NCBI GenBank assembly: GCA_022571415.1
Contig: JACZXW010000012.1
Coordinates: 1 to 38,424, forward strand
DNA: 38,424 nucleotides
Direction of reading: 5' to 3'
From: Pseudomonadota bacterium
GTDB lineage: Bacteria; Pseudomonadota; Gammaproteobacteria; Pseudomonadales; Azotimanducaceae
Shown here piece by piece: positions 7,825 to 15,363 of the stretch (position 1 is its first letter; each line of letters starts with the position of its first letter). A program made the position numbers and the translations under genes. A model generated the notes under the pieces. That model saw nothing but the letters and a program-made list of their open reading frames with translations, did not search any database and had not been told where the DNA came from.

Positions 7825-8919
7825 CTAGGCAATACAAGCAGCAATTTTCTCTGCATCTGGTACAGAATTCTGGTTGGCTATCACGAATATGGCAGTGCCT
7901 GAAACCAGTTTCTCCGGCGCAGGATTGGTCACAATCTGTTTCTCGATGTCGAGGTATCCCATGGGCGTACCAAGACCTTGCAATAATATATTGCAAGCCA
8001 TTTCCCCCCAAGATTTACCCTCGAATTCAATATCGTAACGTCTAGTATGATTTCCCTCGTGCTTGAACAGGTCTTCCAGAATTTCCTCAGTGCCGGGAGC
8101 CGCCATGGCGCGGACCATCAGTTCCGGATAAGCGCGAACCGGTCGAATCACCGCATCTGCACCATTGCGCTTCAACCTGACCCGGTTTGATTCGAGTACA
8201 CACTCGGCGACAACATGACCCTGTATATCGAAACTCTTCAATTGATCCAGCACATCCAGCGTTAAACTATCTGAGCGATAGTCGCTGGTATCTACGGCCA
8301 ACAGAATGATGTAGCTGGCCAGCTGAATATCAACCTCGGCAAGACTGGCACGCCCTTCAGGCCTGCCATGGTGCAGAACCACACCCATGGCCGAAATCTC
8401 CGCAGGCAAGCCCTCCGTGAAGTCCGCGGACAGGACTTCAATGGGGTAATCCGTTAGTTTGGGCGTACTGCGAATCTGTTCCACAAGAATTCGCAGATAC
8501 CTGGCACCATAAGATTCAGGCGTGTTAACAATGACGATATGATCTTCCATCTTCCATCTCCAGAGGCCCTTGCGCATACGCTCCTTTTGGGAAATTCGAT
8601 AGTCAATCCATTCCCCAACAATTTGCGCAAGCAAGAATATTCCAAATAAATACATCAATAGAACGGTAGCCAGCCGACCCAGATCTGTTTCTGCCGATAT
8701 ATCGCCGTAGCCTACTGTCGTCATGGTCGTCATAGTGAGCCAGGCCGCATCTCGAATTGGCAGCCCTTCCAGGAACACCATGGCGATGGTATTCGCGATG
8801 GCAACAACGAGCAGCAGAAGCAGCAGTTCCTGGATCTTGCGTTTTCGATTGCTTGTGGTTTGGCTGCTATACCACCGGTGACGATAACGACGCCATAATA
8901 TGGGCTTAATGGTCAGCAT
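7825..8919 (-). CDS. Two-TM potassium-channel-type protein with C-terminal RCK-like domain
   Basis: A 364-residue membrane protein. A basic N-terminus is followed by TM1 (about residues 31-50) and a pore helix with selectivity filter T68-V-G-Y-G-D73, the classic K+ filter. TM2 (about 83-106) follows, then a cytoplasmic domain beginning HIVIVNTPESYGARYLRILVE. That domain has a Rossmann-like first strand and continues through VLHHGRPEG, HVVAECVLESN and a second lobe, as in RCK/TrkA-N-gated channels. The classical GxGxxG is degenerate (IVNTPESYG), so nucleotide binding is uncertain. It is the last gene of the PspA cluster, 27 bases after the RHH-like gene. Ion channels of this type are known neighbours of YjfJ-type PspA genes. 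Confidence 0.9.
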   Translation of the reverse strand: MLTIKPILWRRYRHRWYSSQTTSNRKRKIQELLLLLLVVAIANTIAMVFLEGLPIRDAAWLTMTTMTTVGYGDISAETDLGRLATVLLMYLFGIFLLAQIVGEWIDYRISQKERMRKGLWRWKMEDHIVIVNTPESYGARYLRILVEQIRSTPKLTDYPIEVLSADFTEGLPAEISAMGVVLHHGRPEGRASLAEVDIQLASYIILLAVDTSDYRSDSLTLDVLDQLKSFDIQGHVVAECVLESNRVRLKRNGADAVIRPVRAYPELMVRAMAAPGTEEILEDLFKHEGNHTRRYDIEFEGKSWGEMACNILLQGLGTPMGYLDIEKQIVTNPAPEKLVSGTAIFVIANQNSVPDAEKIAACIA

Positions 8920-8946
8920 GGGTCAGTAATTTATTCCCGCTCACCA

Positions 8947-9276
8947 TCACCGATGGTCCAGACCAATATGTTCAATCAGTTTTTCTGCGGCGAGTTGTCT
9001 GATGCGCAACCTGTCGGTAGGCGAGACACTGAACTTTTCCGCAAGCAATTCAAAATCGACTTCAGATAAGGAAATGGAAAGTCGCGGTCTGACAGGTTTG
9101 CTGTTTACAGGAAGCCCAAGGATCTGACGAACTCGGTCCGGCGGGTTAATGCCTTCTTCCAGTGCTTCAAGTCTGATCTGGTGATTGACCTCGTCACCCA
9201 CATCGAAAGCCAGCTGGACAGCACGCACCACCTTCTTTTCCTTTTCCCATTTCCTGGACGTTTTCATTGCCTTCAT
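8947..9276 (-). CDS. Small protein with two ribbon-helix-helix-like units
   Basis: A 109-residue, highly charged protein I do not recognise by name. The pattern strand RAVQLAF, helix DEVNHQIRLEALEEG, turn, helix PPDRVRQILG (about residues 17-54) fits a ribbon-helix-helix DNA-binding unit. A second copy follows: RPRLSISL, EVDFELLAEKF, SPTDRLRIRQLAAEKL (about 63-103). Two RHH units in one chain would give a ready-made pseudodimer, suited to a palindrome. The start ATG overlaps the preceding stop as ATGA, so translation is coupled to the YjfK/DUF4178-like gene. It is a candidate regulator of its own cluster through the palindromes at 11077, 11110 and 14824. Assignment is by pattern only. Confidence 0.6.
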   Translation of the reverse strand: MKAMKTSRKWEKEKKVVRAVQLAFDVGDEVNHQIRLEALEEGINPPDRVRQILGLPVNSKPVRPRLSISLSEVDFELLAEKFSVSPTDRLRIRQLAAEKLIEHIGLDHR

Positions 9277-9929
9277 TTTGATTCAGATGGTGCCTGTTCT
9301 GCAGGCCACAGGTCTTTAATCATTTCAAGATCACAATAAAAAACTAGCGAAACTTCAGTCTCGCCACCGTTGAACACCTCGATCTCAACGCCTTTGGTCT
9401 CATCATCGCTCAAAAGAAAATAGTATTCAAAAGGCTCACCCGTGCCCTCTTCAACCGGAGGCGCTGAATCACGATAGTCCTTATCATAAAAATAACCTTT
9501 CTCTCCCTTTGTCTCCTGATGGTAACCTGCCGCAACCCAGCCATCTAATCCTGCATCACTTTTCAGGGTCAGAGATACGGCGTCTTCGCCGTCGAATATC
9601 TGTGCGAATTCGTCAAGATCAAACAATTCTTCCACGGTGCTGCGATCAACGGTAAAAGAGAATGCGGCCGTTTCCCTGCCGGCATCCGATTCTATCGTGA
9701 GGTTTATCCGGTCGTTATCAGTACTTTCCAGGCTAAAGCTGGTGTCATTACCATGTTCAAACTGGTAGGTGCAGATGCCGATGACCTTGAACATCTTGTC
9801 CCGGAGCTGTTCAGGCAGTCCATAGTGATTTGCCAACTGGACAAGATCGCCTTCCACCAGATCGCGAGGGTGCTCGAGCGCCCTCGGCCCAGTCTTCTTT
9901 CGTTTCCACAAGCCCTTGAGAAAGGACAT
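9273..9929 (-). CDS. YjfK/DUF4178-like protein of the PspA cluster
   Basis: A 218-residue acidic soluble protein. The basic N-terminus (FLKGLWKRKKTG) could touch the membrane. It is followed by a beta-rich region starting PRDLVEGDLVQLANHYGL and KMFKVIGICTYQFEHGN, the type of entry seen in DUF4178-like domains. The length matches E. coli YjfK (about 219 residues), which sits next to the PspA paralogue YjfJ. I cannot decide between YjfK (DUF2491) and DUF4178 by eye. It starts 6 bases after the PspA stop and overlaps the next gene by 4 bases. Function is unknown; the family recurs in PspA-centred membrane-stress neighbourhoods. Confidence 0.65.
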   Translation of the reverse strand: MSFLKGLWKRKKTGPRALEHPRDLVEGDLVQLANHYGLPEQLRDKMFKVIGICTYQFEHGNDTSFSLESTDNDRINLTIESDAGRETAAFSFTVDRSTVEELFDLDEFAQIFDGEDAVSLTLKSDAGLDGWVAAGYHQETKGEKGYFYDKDYRDSAPPVEEGTGEPFEYYFLLSDDETKGVEIEVFNGGETEVSLVFYCDLEMIKDLWPAEQAPSESK

Positions 9930-9935
9930 GTCTGC

Positions 9936-10622
9936 TTACCGATTCGCTTTGATTCGGTCCAGCACAGAACTGCCAGATTTTTCTTTCGCGCCAATTCCCG
10001 CCGCCTGCATTCTCTGCTTCAGGTTCTGGTCTGAATTCTCAGCTTCAAGCTCTTCGGCAGCCGCTAATCGATCATAGGTATTTTGCTGACGCTTCTTGAT
10101 CCGTTCCAGCGAATCTTTCGCTGACAAGATCTTCGAATTACTAGAAGCAAAATTATCAGTAATAGCCGCGCTTGCCTTCTGTACGCTTTCAGTGGTCTTT
10201 ACCATGCAAAGCTGCCGCTCATATTCCTTTAACTGGCGTTCAGCTTTCTTGACCAGATCCTTGAGCCTGCTCACATGTTCCGAAAAACTTTTCCGAACTT
10301 CTTCCTGTTCGGCAAATTCAGTTTCAAGACCGGCAATCTTTTCAGCAATCTCCAACGCCAGTTCTTCATCGTCCTTTTCCAACGCCTGGACCGTATAACC
10401 TTCATGTTCGCTAATTTCAGCTTTCAGGGACTCTGCTTTGCGCCCCGCCTGCATCTGTTTTGCCATGACCTCAGTCAGGTCTTGCTTGGCTTTACGCATG
10501 TGTTTATCGGCATCCTTGATTTCCTGTTCGAAAATTCGAGTGCCGTTGGCATCAACGATCAGTTCACCGACTTCCCTGGCACCACCTCTTACCGCAGTCA
10601 TGATTTTCTTTAATATACTCAT
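9936..10622 (-). CDS. PspA/IM30 family protein (YjfJ-like)
   Basis: A 228-residue, almost entirely helical coiled-coil protein. The N-terminus (MSILKKIMTAVRGGAREVGE) is an amphipathic membrane-binding helix like helix 0 of PspA/IM30. Long heptad-rich helices follow to about residue 195, including KDADKHMRKAKQDLTEVMAKQ and ELALEIAEKIAGLETEFAEQ. PspA-family proteins polymerise on damaged inner membrane and remodel it (ESCRT-III-like). Neighbours point to the YjfJ branch rather than the pspABC branch, since no pspB, pspC or pspF is present. GGAG lies 7 bases before the ATG. It follows the DUF2170 gene by 22 bases. Confidence 0.92.
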   Translation of the reverse strand: MSILKKIMTAVRGGAREVGELIVDANGTRIFEQEIKDADKHMRKAKQDLTEVMAKQMQAGRKAESLKAEISEHEGYTVQALEKDDEELALEIAEKIAGLETEFAEQEEVRKSFSEHVSRLKDLVKKAERQLKEYERQLCMVKTTESVQKASAAITDNFASSNSKILSAKDSLERIKKRQQNTYDRLAAAEELEAENSDQNLKQRMQAAGIGAKEKSGSSVLDRIKANR

Positions 10623-10644
10623 GGCTAAACTCCAATTTGATTCA

Positions 10645-11052
10645 TTATTTCAAAAATTCTTCCAATACCGAAATGGATTCAACGGCATTTTCAGACAATG
10701 TGATCAGTTCATGGCAAATGTCTTCAATACTTGAGTCGATGGACAAGGCCCCAAAAATGACATAGCGATCACCAATCTTCGCAAACGCAGACAGCGGAAT
10801 CGGAATGTTCAATTCCAGCATTTCTTCCATCATGTCAGCTCGTGTTTCAGGCTTGACCTCATCTTCCGTGAACAGCCAGGTAATACAGAGCACTTGTGTA
10901 TCCGTGATGGATACATAGGATGGAAGCTCCTCGAAGTCACCAACGGTGACCTGTAGTACGTCTACTTCGCCGGGTATCGGCTGGCATTCGAACTGGTAGC
11001 CGTCAAAACTCTGCAAGTCTGAAAGCCGTATCGCCAGATCTTGTATATTCAT
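10645..11052 (-). CDS. DUF2170 (YjfI-like) protein
   Basis: A 135-residue acidic protein matching the YjfI/DUF2170 pattern: a start IQDLAIRLSDLQSFDGYQFECQPIPGEVDVLQV, a central ITDTQVLCITWLFTEDEV, and FAKIGDRYVIFGALSIDSSIEDI near the end. Function is unknown. In E. coli yjfI directly precedes the PspA paralogue yjfJ, the same order as here. The ATG has AGGAG 7 bases upstream. The 144-base gap in front of it carries two copies of the cluster's palindrome, so it probably begins its own transcript: DUF2170 - PspA - YjfK-like - RHH-like - channel. Confidence 0.85.
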   Translation of the reverse strand: MNIQDLAIRLSDLQSFDGYQFECQPIPGEVDVLQVTVGDFEELPSYVSITDTQVLCITWLFTEDEVKPETRADMMEEMLELNIPIPLSAFAKIGDRYVIFGALSIDSSIEDICHELITLSENAVESISVLEEFLK

Positions 11053-11076
11053 TGATTCACTCCTGTTTTGCGTCGC

Positions 11077-11089
11077 GACATATTATGTC
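11077..11089. promoter_or_regulatory. Palindromic operator candidate, copy 1 (upstream of DUF2170)
   Basis: GACATATTATGTC is a 13-base palindrome around a single central base. It is the core of the longer copies at 11110 and 14824. Its centre lies 35 bases from that of copy 2, and it is 25 bases before the DUF2170 ATG, a typical repressor position. Confidence 0.6.
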
Positions 11090-11109
11090 ACCCTGTTAGT
11101 TTTGTTGAT

Positions 11110-11126
11110 TTGACATAATATGTCAA
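11110..11126. promoter_or_regulatory. Palindromic operator candidate, copy 2 (upstream of DUF2170)
   Basis: TTGACATAATATGTCAA is a perfect 17-base palindrome (TTGACATA-A-TATGTCAA). It also contains a consensus -35 hexamer TTGACA readable on either strand, so a bound protein would cover promoter elements. No equally good -10 box is visible 16-18 bases downstream on the minus strand (best AAAACT), so the exact promoter is uncertain. Confidence 0.65.
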
Positions 11127-11196
11127 CCATTTTTTAGATAATTCTGTTTCCCGGCTCCCATTTTATCAATAACTCGCTACTGAACACCGGCCGCTC

Positions 11197-12906
11197 CTAG
11201 TTCTGGTAGATTCCCAGTTCTTTTTGCCATGCTTCTGTGTGATACCGGTAAACACGGTTGGTTCCCAGTTTGTTGGCCTCAATCTTATCCGCTTCTGCAA
11301 AAAAATCCCTCGGAAATTCGAAAGAAGCGACGATTAAATCCCTCGTCAGCCAGGGATGATTAACCGGCTGTCTCTGCTGCTGCAATTTTACCCTGGGTGA
11401 TTGTATTTGCTTGCTGGCGATACTCCAGCCCCATTCACCGAAGCTGGGGATGTTTTGTCTGTATTGTTCCACATGGTTGAAATTCGAGATGGAAAGTGTC
11501 TTGCCGATGCTGATAAACGCCTTCTTGGCATGATAGGGAGAGGTTGACTGCACGACCAGGACACCATTACTTGTCAGCAGGCGGTTCAGGCGCTTGTAGA
11601 AATGATCGCTGTACAATCGATCCAGGTCCGGGTGGCTGGGGTCTGGCAAATCGACCAGTATTACATCGTAGTATGAGATTCTGGCCAGCAGTCGATCTAC
11701 CTCAATGAAGGCATCGCCAAAGATGACTTCTACCCTTTCGTCTGAAAAAGCGTGCTCGTTCAGCTCAACCAATGCTTGCCGGTAGATAGGCAATTGCTCC
11801 TCCGTGGCGGTAAAAAATTCCACCAGTTCCCTATCGAGATCAATCAATGTGACCGATTCGGGTTCAAACTTCAAAACATCGCGCAACGCGAGACCGTCAC
11901 CTCCACCGATAATGAGTACGCTGGAAACTTTTCCCGCAACCAGCATGGCAGGATAAACGAGCATCCCGTGGTATATCGTCTCATCGTTACTCGAAAACTG
12001 CAGGCGTCCATTCAGGAAGAACCCATACAGGATATCTTGCTCGTTCGATATAAACCGGCGGGTGACTGTCATATTCTGGTACCGGGAGGTATGGCTGAAA
12101 ACAACTTCATCCCGATACATGAGATCGGTTAGGTTATCTGACCAATCCTCCCCAAACTGGTAAACGGTGACTGCCAACAACAAGATAAGTCCGTGCAGTG
12201 ATAGCAGAACTTTGCGAAATTTAATCCGCTGCCAGTAGCGTATCAGGAAAAACAACCCTGCCAGCAGGTTCGCAATGGCGGTGATAACAGCGGCCTGATT
12301 AATATTGATGGATAGCATCAGCCCAACCCAGATAGCTGCGCCCACACCCGCGCCAAGATAATCGGCGCCATAAATGGTCCCCGTGTTATGTTCAAGATGT
12401 TCGCCATAAACAGCTTCGCGAATCCGCGCAATCAGCGGGATTTCCATACCAATAAACAATCCGATGATGATGCCGAAAAAATAGGGACTCATGATGGCCA
12501 TTTGATGCAAGGACGCCAAAAAACCTCCCCTGGGGATCAGGTCCGGGGCAAGATTGAACGTTTCCGCAATCACCTGTGGCAAGATGGAAGTGAAGGCCAC
12601 CAGGGAAGCGATCAGCAGTATGCAGCTGATACCCAGCAGCGCAATCAGGGATTCAAGCCAGACAAATGCGGTGAACGGTTCCTTAAATACTCTTGCGGCA
12701 AAAGAACCGATGCCCATACTAACGATCATCAAACCGATCATCGTATAGATGGTTGACTCCAGCGCACCGAGCACCCGCCCCGCGTAATGCGATAAGAGAT
12801 ACTCGTAGATCAGGCCGCAGGCGGCGAGCACTCCCATAATGCTGATAAGAAACGCATCATGGAGCAGCAGCTCACGGCGCCTAAGAAGCGAACTTTTTTC
12901 AGGCAA
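11197..12906 (-). CDS. Membrane-fused polyamine aminopropyltransferase-like (spermidine synthase-like) protein
   Basis: About 569 residues. The N-terminal half carries about seven transmembrane helices, starting LLLHDAFLISIMGVLAACGLIYEYLLS. The C-terminal half is a Rossmann methyltransferase-like domain of the spermidine synthase superfamily: GFFLNGRLQFSSNDETIYH, the SAM-site loop VLIIGGGDGLALRDVL, the acidic strand TLIDLDRELVE, and VIFGDAFIEVDR / VILVDLPDPSHP. In true enzymes these bind decarboxy-SAM and a polyamine. No substrate can be inferred. Fused versions are recurrent partners of DUF350 and PspA genes. The start is uncertain: a TTG at 12906 overlaps the DUF350 stop, while a GTG at 12966 would give a 68-base overlap. 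I use the TTG, as homology starts just after it. Confidence 0.85.
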   Translation of the reverse strand: MPEKSSLLRRRELLLHDAFLISIMGVLAACGLIYEYLLSHYAGRVLGALESTIYTMIGLMIVSMGIGSFAARVFKEPFTAFVWLESLIALLGISCILLIASLVAFTSILPQVIAETFNLAPDLIPRGGFLASLHQMAIMSPYFFGIIIGLFIGMEIPLIARIREAVYGEHLEHNTGTIYGADYLGAGVGAAIWVGLMLSININQAAVITAIANLLAGLFFLIRYWQRIKFRKVLLSLHGLILLLAVTVYQFGEDWSDNLTDLMYRDEVVFSHTSRYQNMTVTRRFISNEQDILYGFFLNGRLQFSSNDETIYHGMLVYPAMLVAGKVSSVLIIGGGDGLALRDVLKFEPESVTLIDLDRELVEFFTATEEQLPIYRQALVELNEHAFSDERVEVIFGDAFIEVDRLLARISYYDVILVDLPDPSHPDLDRLYSDHFYKRLNRLLTSNGVLVVQSTSPYHAKKAFISIGKTLSISNFNHVEQYRQNIPSFGEWGWSIASKQIQSPRVKLQQQRQPVNHPWLTRDLIVASFEFPRDFFAEADKIEANKLGTNRVYRYHTEAWQKELGIYQN

Positions 12907-13798
12907 AGAGAGCGACGAAGAACAGACCGATAGAAATTGAAATCGACGCTTCAATGGCCGCCACACCGATATTGTTCTGATTGTCGACTTCCTCTACAAC
13001 ATCGACTCCGTACAGAACGGCATTTCTCGCAATACTGGCAACAAGAGAAACCAGAACGCTGAAAAGCAGCGCGATGCCCGCCCATGCAAGTAATGCGACA
13101 ATCAGGTTTTCAGTCTGATAGGCAACGACACCGGATGCCGCGGTAATGGCGAGAGCGACGCCAATCATATGCCCAAAAAAACGTATGGCTAGCGCCACTT
13201 TCCCGGCAACGAATGCCGACTGCAGACTTTCACCGTCATGTCGTCCTGCGTAAATTATCAGGCGATACTTACTCACTAAAGCCATCAACAGTTGTGTAAT
13301 GACGAACGCGGCAAGTACAACCAGCAAGCCATTTAGAGTATCACTCTCAACCCAGAGCATGACAGCGCGAAGTACCAATCCAGTCGCCAGGGTATTGCCC
13401 GCATCGACTAGCGCTGCCGCGAGGTTTCCTGACTTTATCTCATCCTGGATCCGGATACCCGTGAGCACCAGTTTGTCCTGAGCGAGGCGTCCGATTTTGA
13501 TCAGGATCACACCCAACACGCCATAAGCAAGGACGCTAACGATTTCACTAACGTAGGTGTCTCCTACCTCGCCTGATACGGCTCCGGTTAACATTAATGC
13601 GAGAGCAACGATACCAGCGGCCATCGCCACCCCAAATGCATAGTTGTCCCTGGCTGCCAGTTCTTCAGCACTGTTGACGTTGGCCACCACGCCGGTCACA
13701 AATCTCAACCCTGATAACAGTCCGACCACAATGACCAGGTTGATCAGAATAATCTGGTAGACATAAGCATCAACTGCGGTGAAGTTAATCAAGTCCAT
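12899..13798 (-). CDS. Double DUF350 (YjfL-like) membrane protein
   Basis: A 299-residue, very hydrophobic inner-membrane protein with about eight transmembrane helices in two related halves. Each half contains a DUF350-type segment. Half one has NYAFGVAMAAGIVALALMLTGAVSG followed by VSVLAYGVLGVILIKIGRL and a polar turn RIQDEIKSGNLAAALVDAG. Half two has VAGKVALAIRFFGHMIGVALAITA and ends NNIGVAAIEASISISIGLFFVALFA. E. coli YjfL has a single unit of about 130 residues, so this is a tandem fusion. AGGAA lies before the ATG. It is the middle gene of lipoprotein - DUF350 - aminopropyltransferase-like. Function is unknown, though it is tied by context to PspA-type envelope stress. Confidence 0.88.
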   Translation of the reverse strand: MDLINFTAVDAYVYQIILINLVIVVGLLSGLRFVTGVVANVNSAEELAARDNYAFGVAMAAGIVALALMLTGAVSGEVGDTYVSEIVSVLAYGVLGVILIKIGRLAQDKLVLTGIRIQDEIKSGNLAAALVDAGNTLATGLVLRAVMLWVESDTLNGLLVVLAAFVITQLLMALVSKYRLIIYAGRHDGESLQSAFVAGKVALAIRFFGHMIGVALAITAASGVVAYQTENLIVALLAWAGIALLFSVLVSLVASIARNAVLYGVDVVEEVDNQNNIGVAAIEASISISIGLFFVALFA

Positions 13799-13820
13799 CG
13801 TTTGATTCCTGTGTTATCTG

Positions 13821-14807
13821 TTATTTTCCTCGTGATATACCACGAGACGTTCTGTAACCGCAATTTCTGCTGCTGCTCTGGAACTTGCTGGCTCTGCTGC
13901 TTTTTGCGTACTGACTCTTGAACAGGGATTGCTGTTGTGCCGTGCTGTTACGGCTAATGCCTGAGGAACCGGTCCGGCTCTTGGAGTATGGGCTTTTATA
14001 GCCACCTCTGGAGCCAAATTGTTTACGCGCCCTGGTGTCCACATCCCTCTGGCTTGCCCGTTGGGAACGCGATGTATAGTTATTTCTCCCGTAATCATGG
14101 TAATAGGAATAACCGCGATTTCTGCCCCAATCATTGTAGTAGTGACGGCGGCCACCGAACATGCTGGAGAAAAAGGCATACTGACCGTACCAGGCCCAAA
14201 ATGAGCCACCCGAACCGTGGGACCAGCGTCCATAGTGAGGATTACCGATGAGCTGACTGCCAGCACCGTAATCCGAGGACTTGTTCATCTTCTGTTCCAC
14301 TTCCTGGCTTACCGCGTTGACCCTGGCCAGTTCACCCCGGGACAAGTCAGCAATGACATTCACGGTATCAGAAAGGGCATCGTTGTAAATGCTTAAGTTC
14401 GCACCGTTTGCAATCGCCACGAGTTCCGCATGCTTTTCTTTCCAGGATGGAAATTGTTCGGTGTTGTCCTTAATGCCCTGAAATCGATTTTTCAGGCTCT
14501 TGAAAAGCGGTCCTTGCGTGGTGCCGTCGTTTTCCAGTTCAACCAGCAGAGGCGCCAGCTCCGGCCGGCTCGATTTCAGAATACGCACATATTGCTTGAT
14601 GATGGTGGCGTTTCGCACCCTACCCTGGTCAATGGCCGTGTTCAGATCTTGTAAGCCTCGATCTGTATTTGCCAGAGCGTCCTCCACCATACGTTCGCCC
14701 GAACTACAGCCGCTCAGGACAAGGGCCGCAACAACAATGCAAAACAAGAGACGGATCCGGCGTCGCGCGTTACTGACAAGCTGAATGACGAACCTGCTTA
14801 TCGCCAA
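13821..14807 (-). CDS. Lipoprotein with Gly/Tyr/Ser/Arg-rich low-complexity tail
   Basis: A 328-residue protein with a lipoprotein signal (RIRLLFCIVVAALVLSGC, lipobox LSGC). The Cys is followed by S-S, not Asp, so outer-membrane sorting is likely. A helical domain follows (about residues 40-185, beginning GERMVEDALANTDRGLQDLN). The last 140 residues are rich in G, Y, S, R, N and W (for example FGGRRHYYNDWGRNRGYSYY) and look disordered. I do not recognise the family. The only in-frame start is a TTG at 14807, with AGGG 7 bases upstream. It is the first gene of its unit. A -35/-10 pair and the third palindrome lie just before it. The gap to DUF350 is 22 bases. Confidence 0.75.
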   Translation of the reverse strand: MAISRFVIQLVSNARRRIRLLFCIVVAALVLSGCSSGERMVEDALANTDRGLQDLNTAIDQGRVRNATIIKQYVRILKSSRPELAPLLVELENDGTTQGPLFKSLKNRFQGIKDNTEQFPSWKEKHAELVAIANGANLSIYNDALSDTVNVIADLSRGELARVNAVSQEVEQKMNKSSDYGAGSQLIGNPHYGRWSHGSGGSFWAWYGQYAFFSSMFGGRRHYYNDWGRNRGYSYYHDYGRNNYTSRSQRASQRDVDTRARKQFGSRGGYKSPYSKSRTGSSGISRNSTAQQQSLFKSQYAKSSRASKFQSSSRNCGYRTSRGISRGK

Positions 14808-14823
14808 CAGGAAACCCTTTTTC

Positions 14824-14840
14824 TTGACATAATATGTCGA
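14824..14840. promoter_or_regulatory. Palindromic operator candidate, copy 3 (upstream of the lipoprotein gene)
   Basis: TTGACATAATATGTCGA matches copy 2 at 15 consecutive bases, and on the minus strand covers the proposed -10 box TATTAT. A protein bound here would block the first promoter of the PspA cluster. Confidence 0.65.
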
Positions 14841-14857
14841 ACATTATGGCACATCAA
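14829..14857 (-). promoter_or_regulatory. Sigma70-like promoter of the lipoprotein-DUF350 operon
   Basis: On the minus strand, TTGATG (14857-14852) and TATTAT (14834-14829) are separated by exactly 17 bases, and the -10 lies in the centre of palindrome copy 3. Transcription would begin about 14822, leaving a leader of about 15 bases before the TTG start. Confidence 0.5.
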
Positions 14858-14930
14858 TGATAGCTAGTCTTGCTTTTTCTCTGACAAATCTGGTGCAACC
14901 GAAGGTGTGTAATACTTCTCGCCTGCTATC

Positions 14931-14989
14931 TGCAGACCCTCGGGGAAGATATGAACAACACTAGTACCCCATAGCGTTTCGGGTCTGCA
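14931..14989. repeat. 9-bp inverted repeat in the divergent intergenic region
   Basis: TGCAGACCC (14931-14939) and GGGTCTGCA (14981-14989) are perfect complements separated by 41 bases. They sit between the lipoprotein promoter and the broken small gene. The loop is long for a terminator, so it could be a regulatory site pair or chance. Confidence 0.3.
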
Positions 14990-15039
14990 AATTACAACCC
15001 GGGCATTATAATGGCCACTATTGAATATTGAGGACCCTG

Positions 15040-15135
15040 ATGGCTGACATCAACATCGAGAATTTTTACAGGCACATCGGGAAAATTCTCAGTATTTTGT
15101 ATCAACAGTTTCCGACCCGAATGGTACTTACTTAA
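15040..15135 (+). pseudogene. 5' fragment of a small gene broken by the MITE-like element
   Basis: A good start (GAGGA 5 bases before the ATG) opens a frame reading MADINIENFYRHIGKILSIL and YQQFPT. It then runs into the left end of the inserted element, whose terminal repeat supplies the TAA stop after six more codons. The amphipathic helical start looks like a real small cytoplasmic protein, but I cannot name the family. The 3' part probably continues beyond the insert at 15364. The two halves are not in the same frame even if the insert and one target copy are removed, so further damage or independent use must be assumed. Confidence 0.5.
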
Positions 15136-15363
15136 GCCAATCATGTTGTTTTAGTCGCGATCTTGATGACTCAGCAGACAGTGATGGGGTTCCCCTCCCG
15201 TAGCCGTCAAGCGTAGCGCTGAACGCGTGGAAGGAGACCTGAAGGGGCTCCTGACCAAGTGAAGGGAGCTCGGAGAGCCGCAAGCAGCGGAGGGAGGGGA
15301 ACCCCATCACTGTCTGCGAACACAGTTTAATTCTACTATCGATGCTTAAGTAAGTGCCATTCG
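15117..15363. mobile_element. MITE-like element, 247 bp, with 8-bp target duplication
   Basis: The ends are a 19-base inverted repeat with one mismatch: CGAATGGTACTTACTTAAG at 15118-15136, and its complement at 15345-15363 with C for T. Inside is a second, perfect 26-base inverted repeat (15174-15199 against 15292-15317) that would fold into a long hairpin. The element is flanked by the direct repeat TTTCCGAC (15109-15116 and 15364-15371), the expected target-site duplication. No transposase is encoded, as expected for a miniature element moved in trans. The terminal sequence suggests a DDE transposase such as an IS4-type parent, but I cannot confirm that. Confidence 0.8.

Noticed and set aside
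13814-14266. 150-residue ORF in another frame of the lipoprotein tail
   Set aside because: It lies entirely within the low-complexity part of the lipoprotein gene, has no ribosome-binding site and is explained by composition.
481-15029. 15-base identity CCACTATTGAATATT at 481-495 and 15015-15029
   Set aside because: A single 15-mer match is expected about once by chance in a window this size, and the first copy overlaps the queE stop codon.
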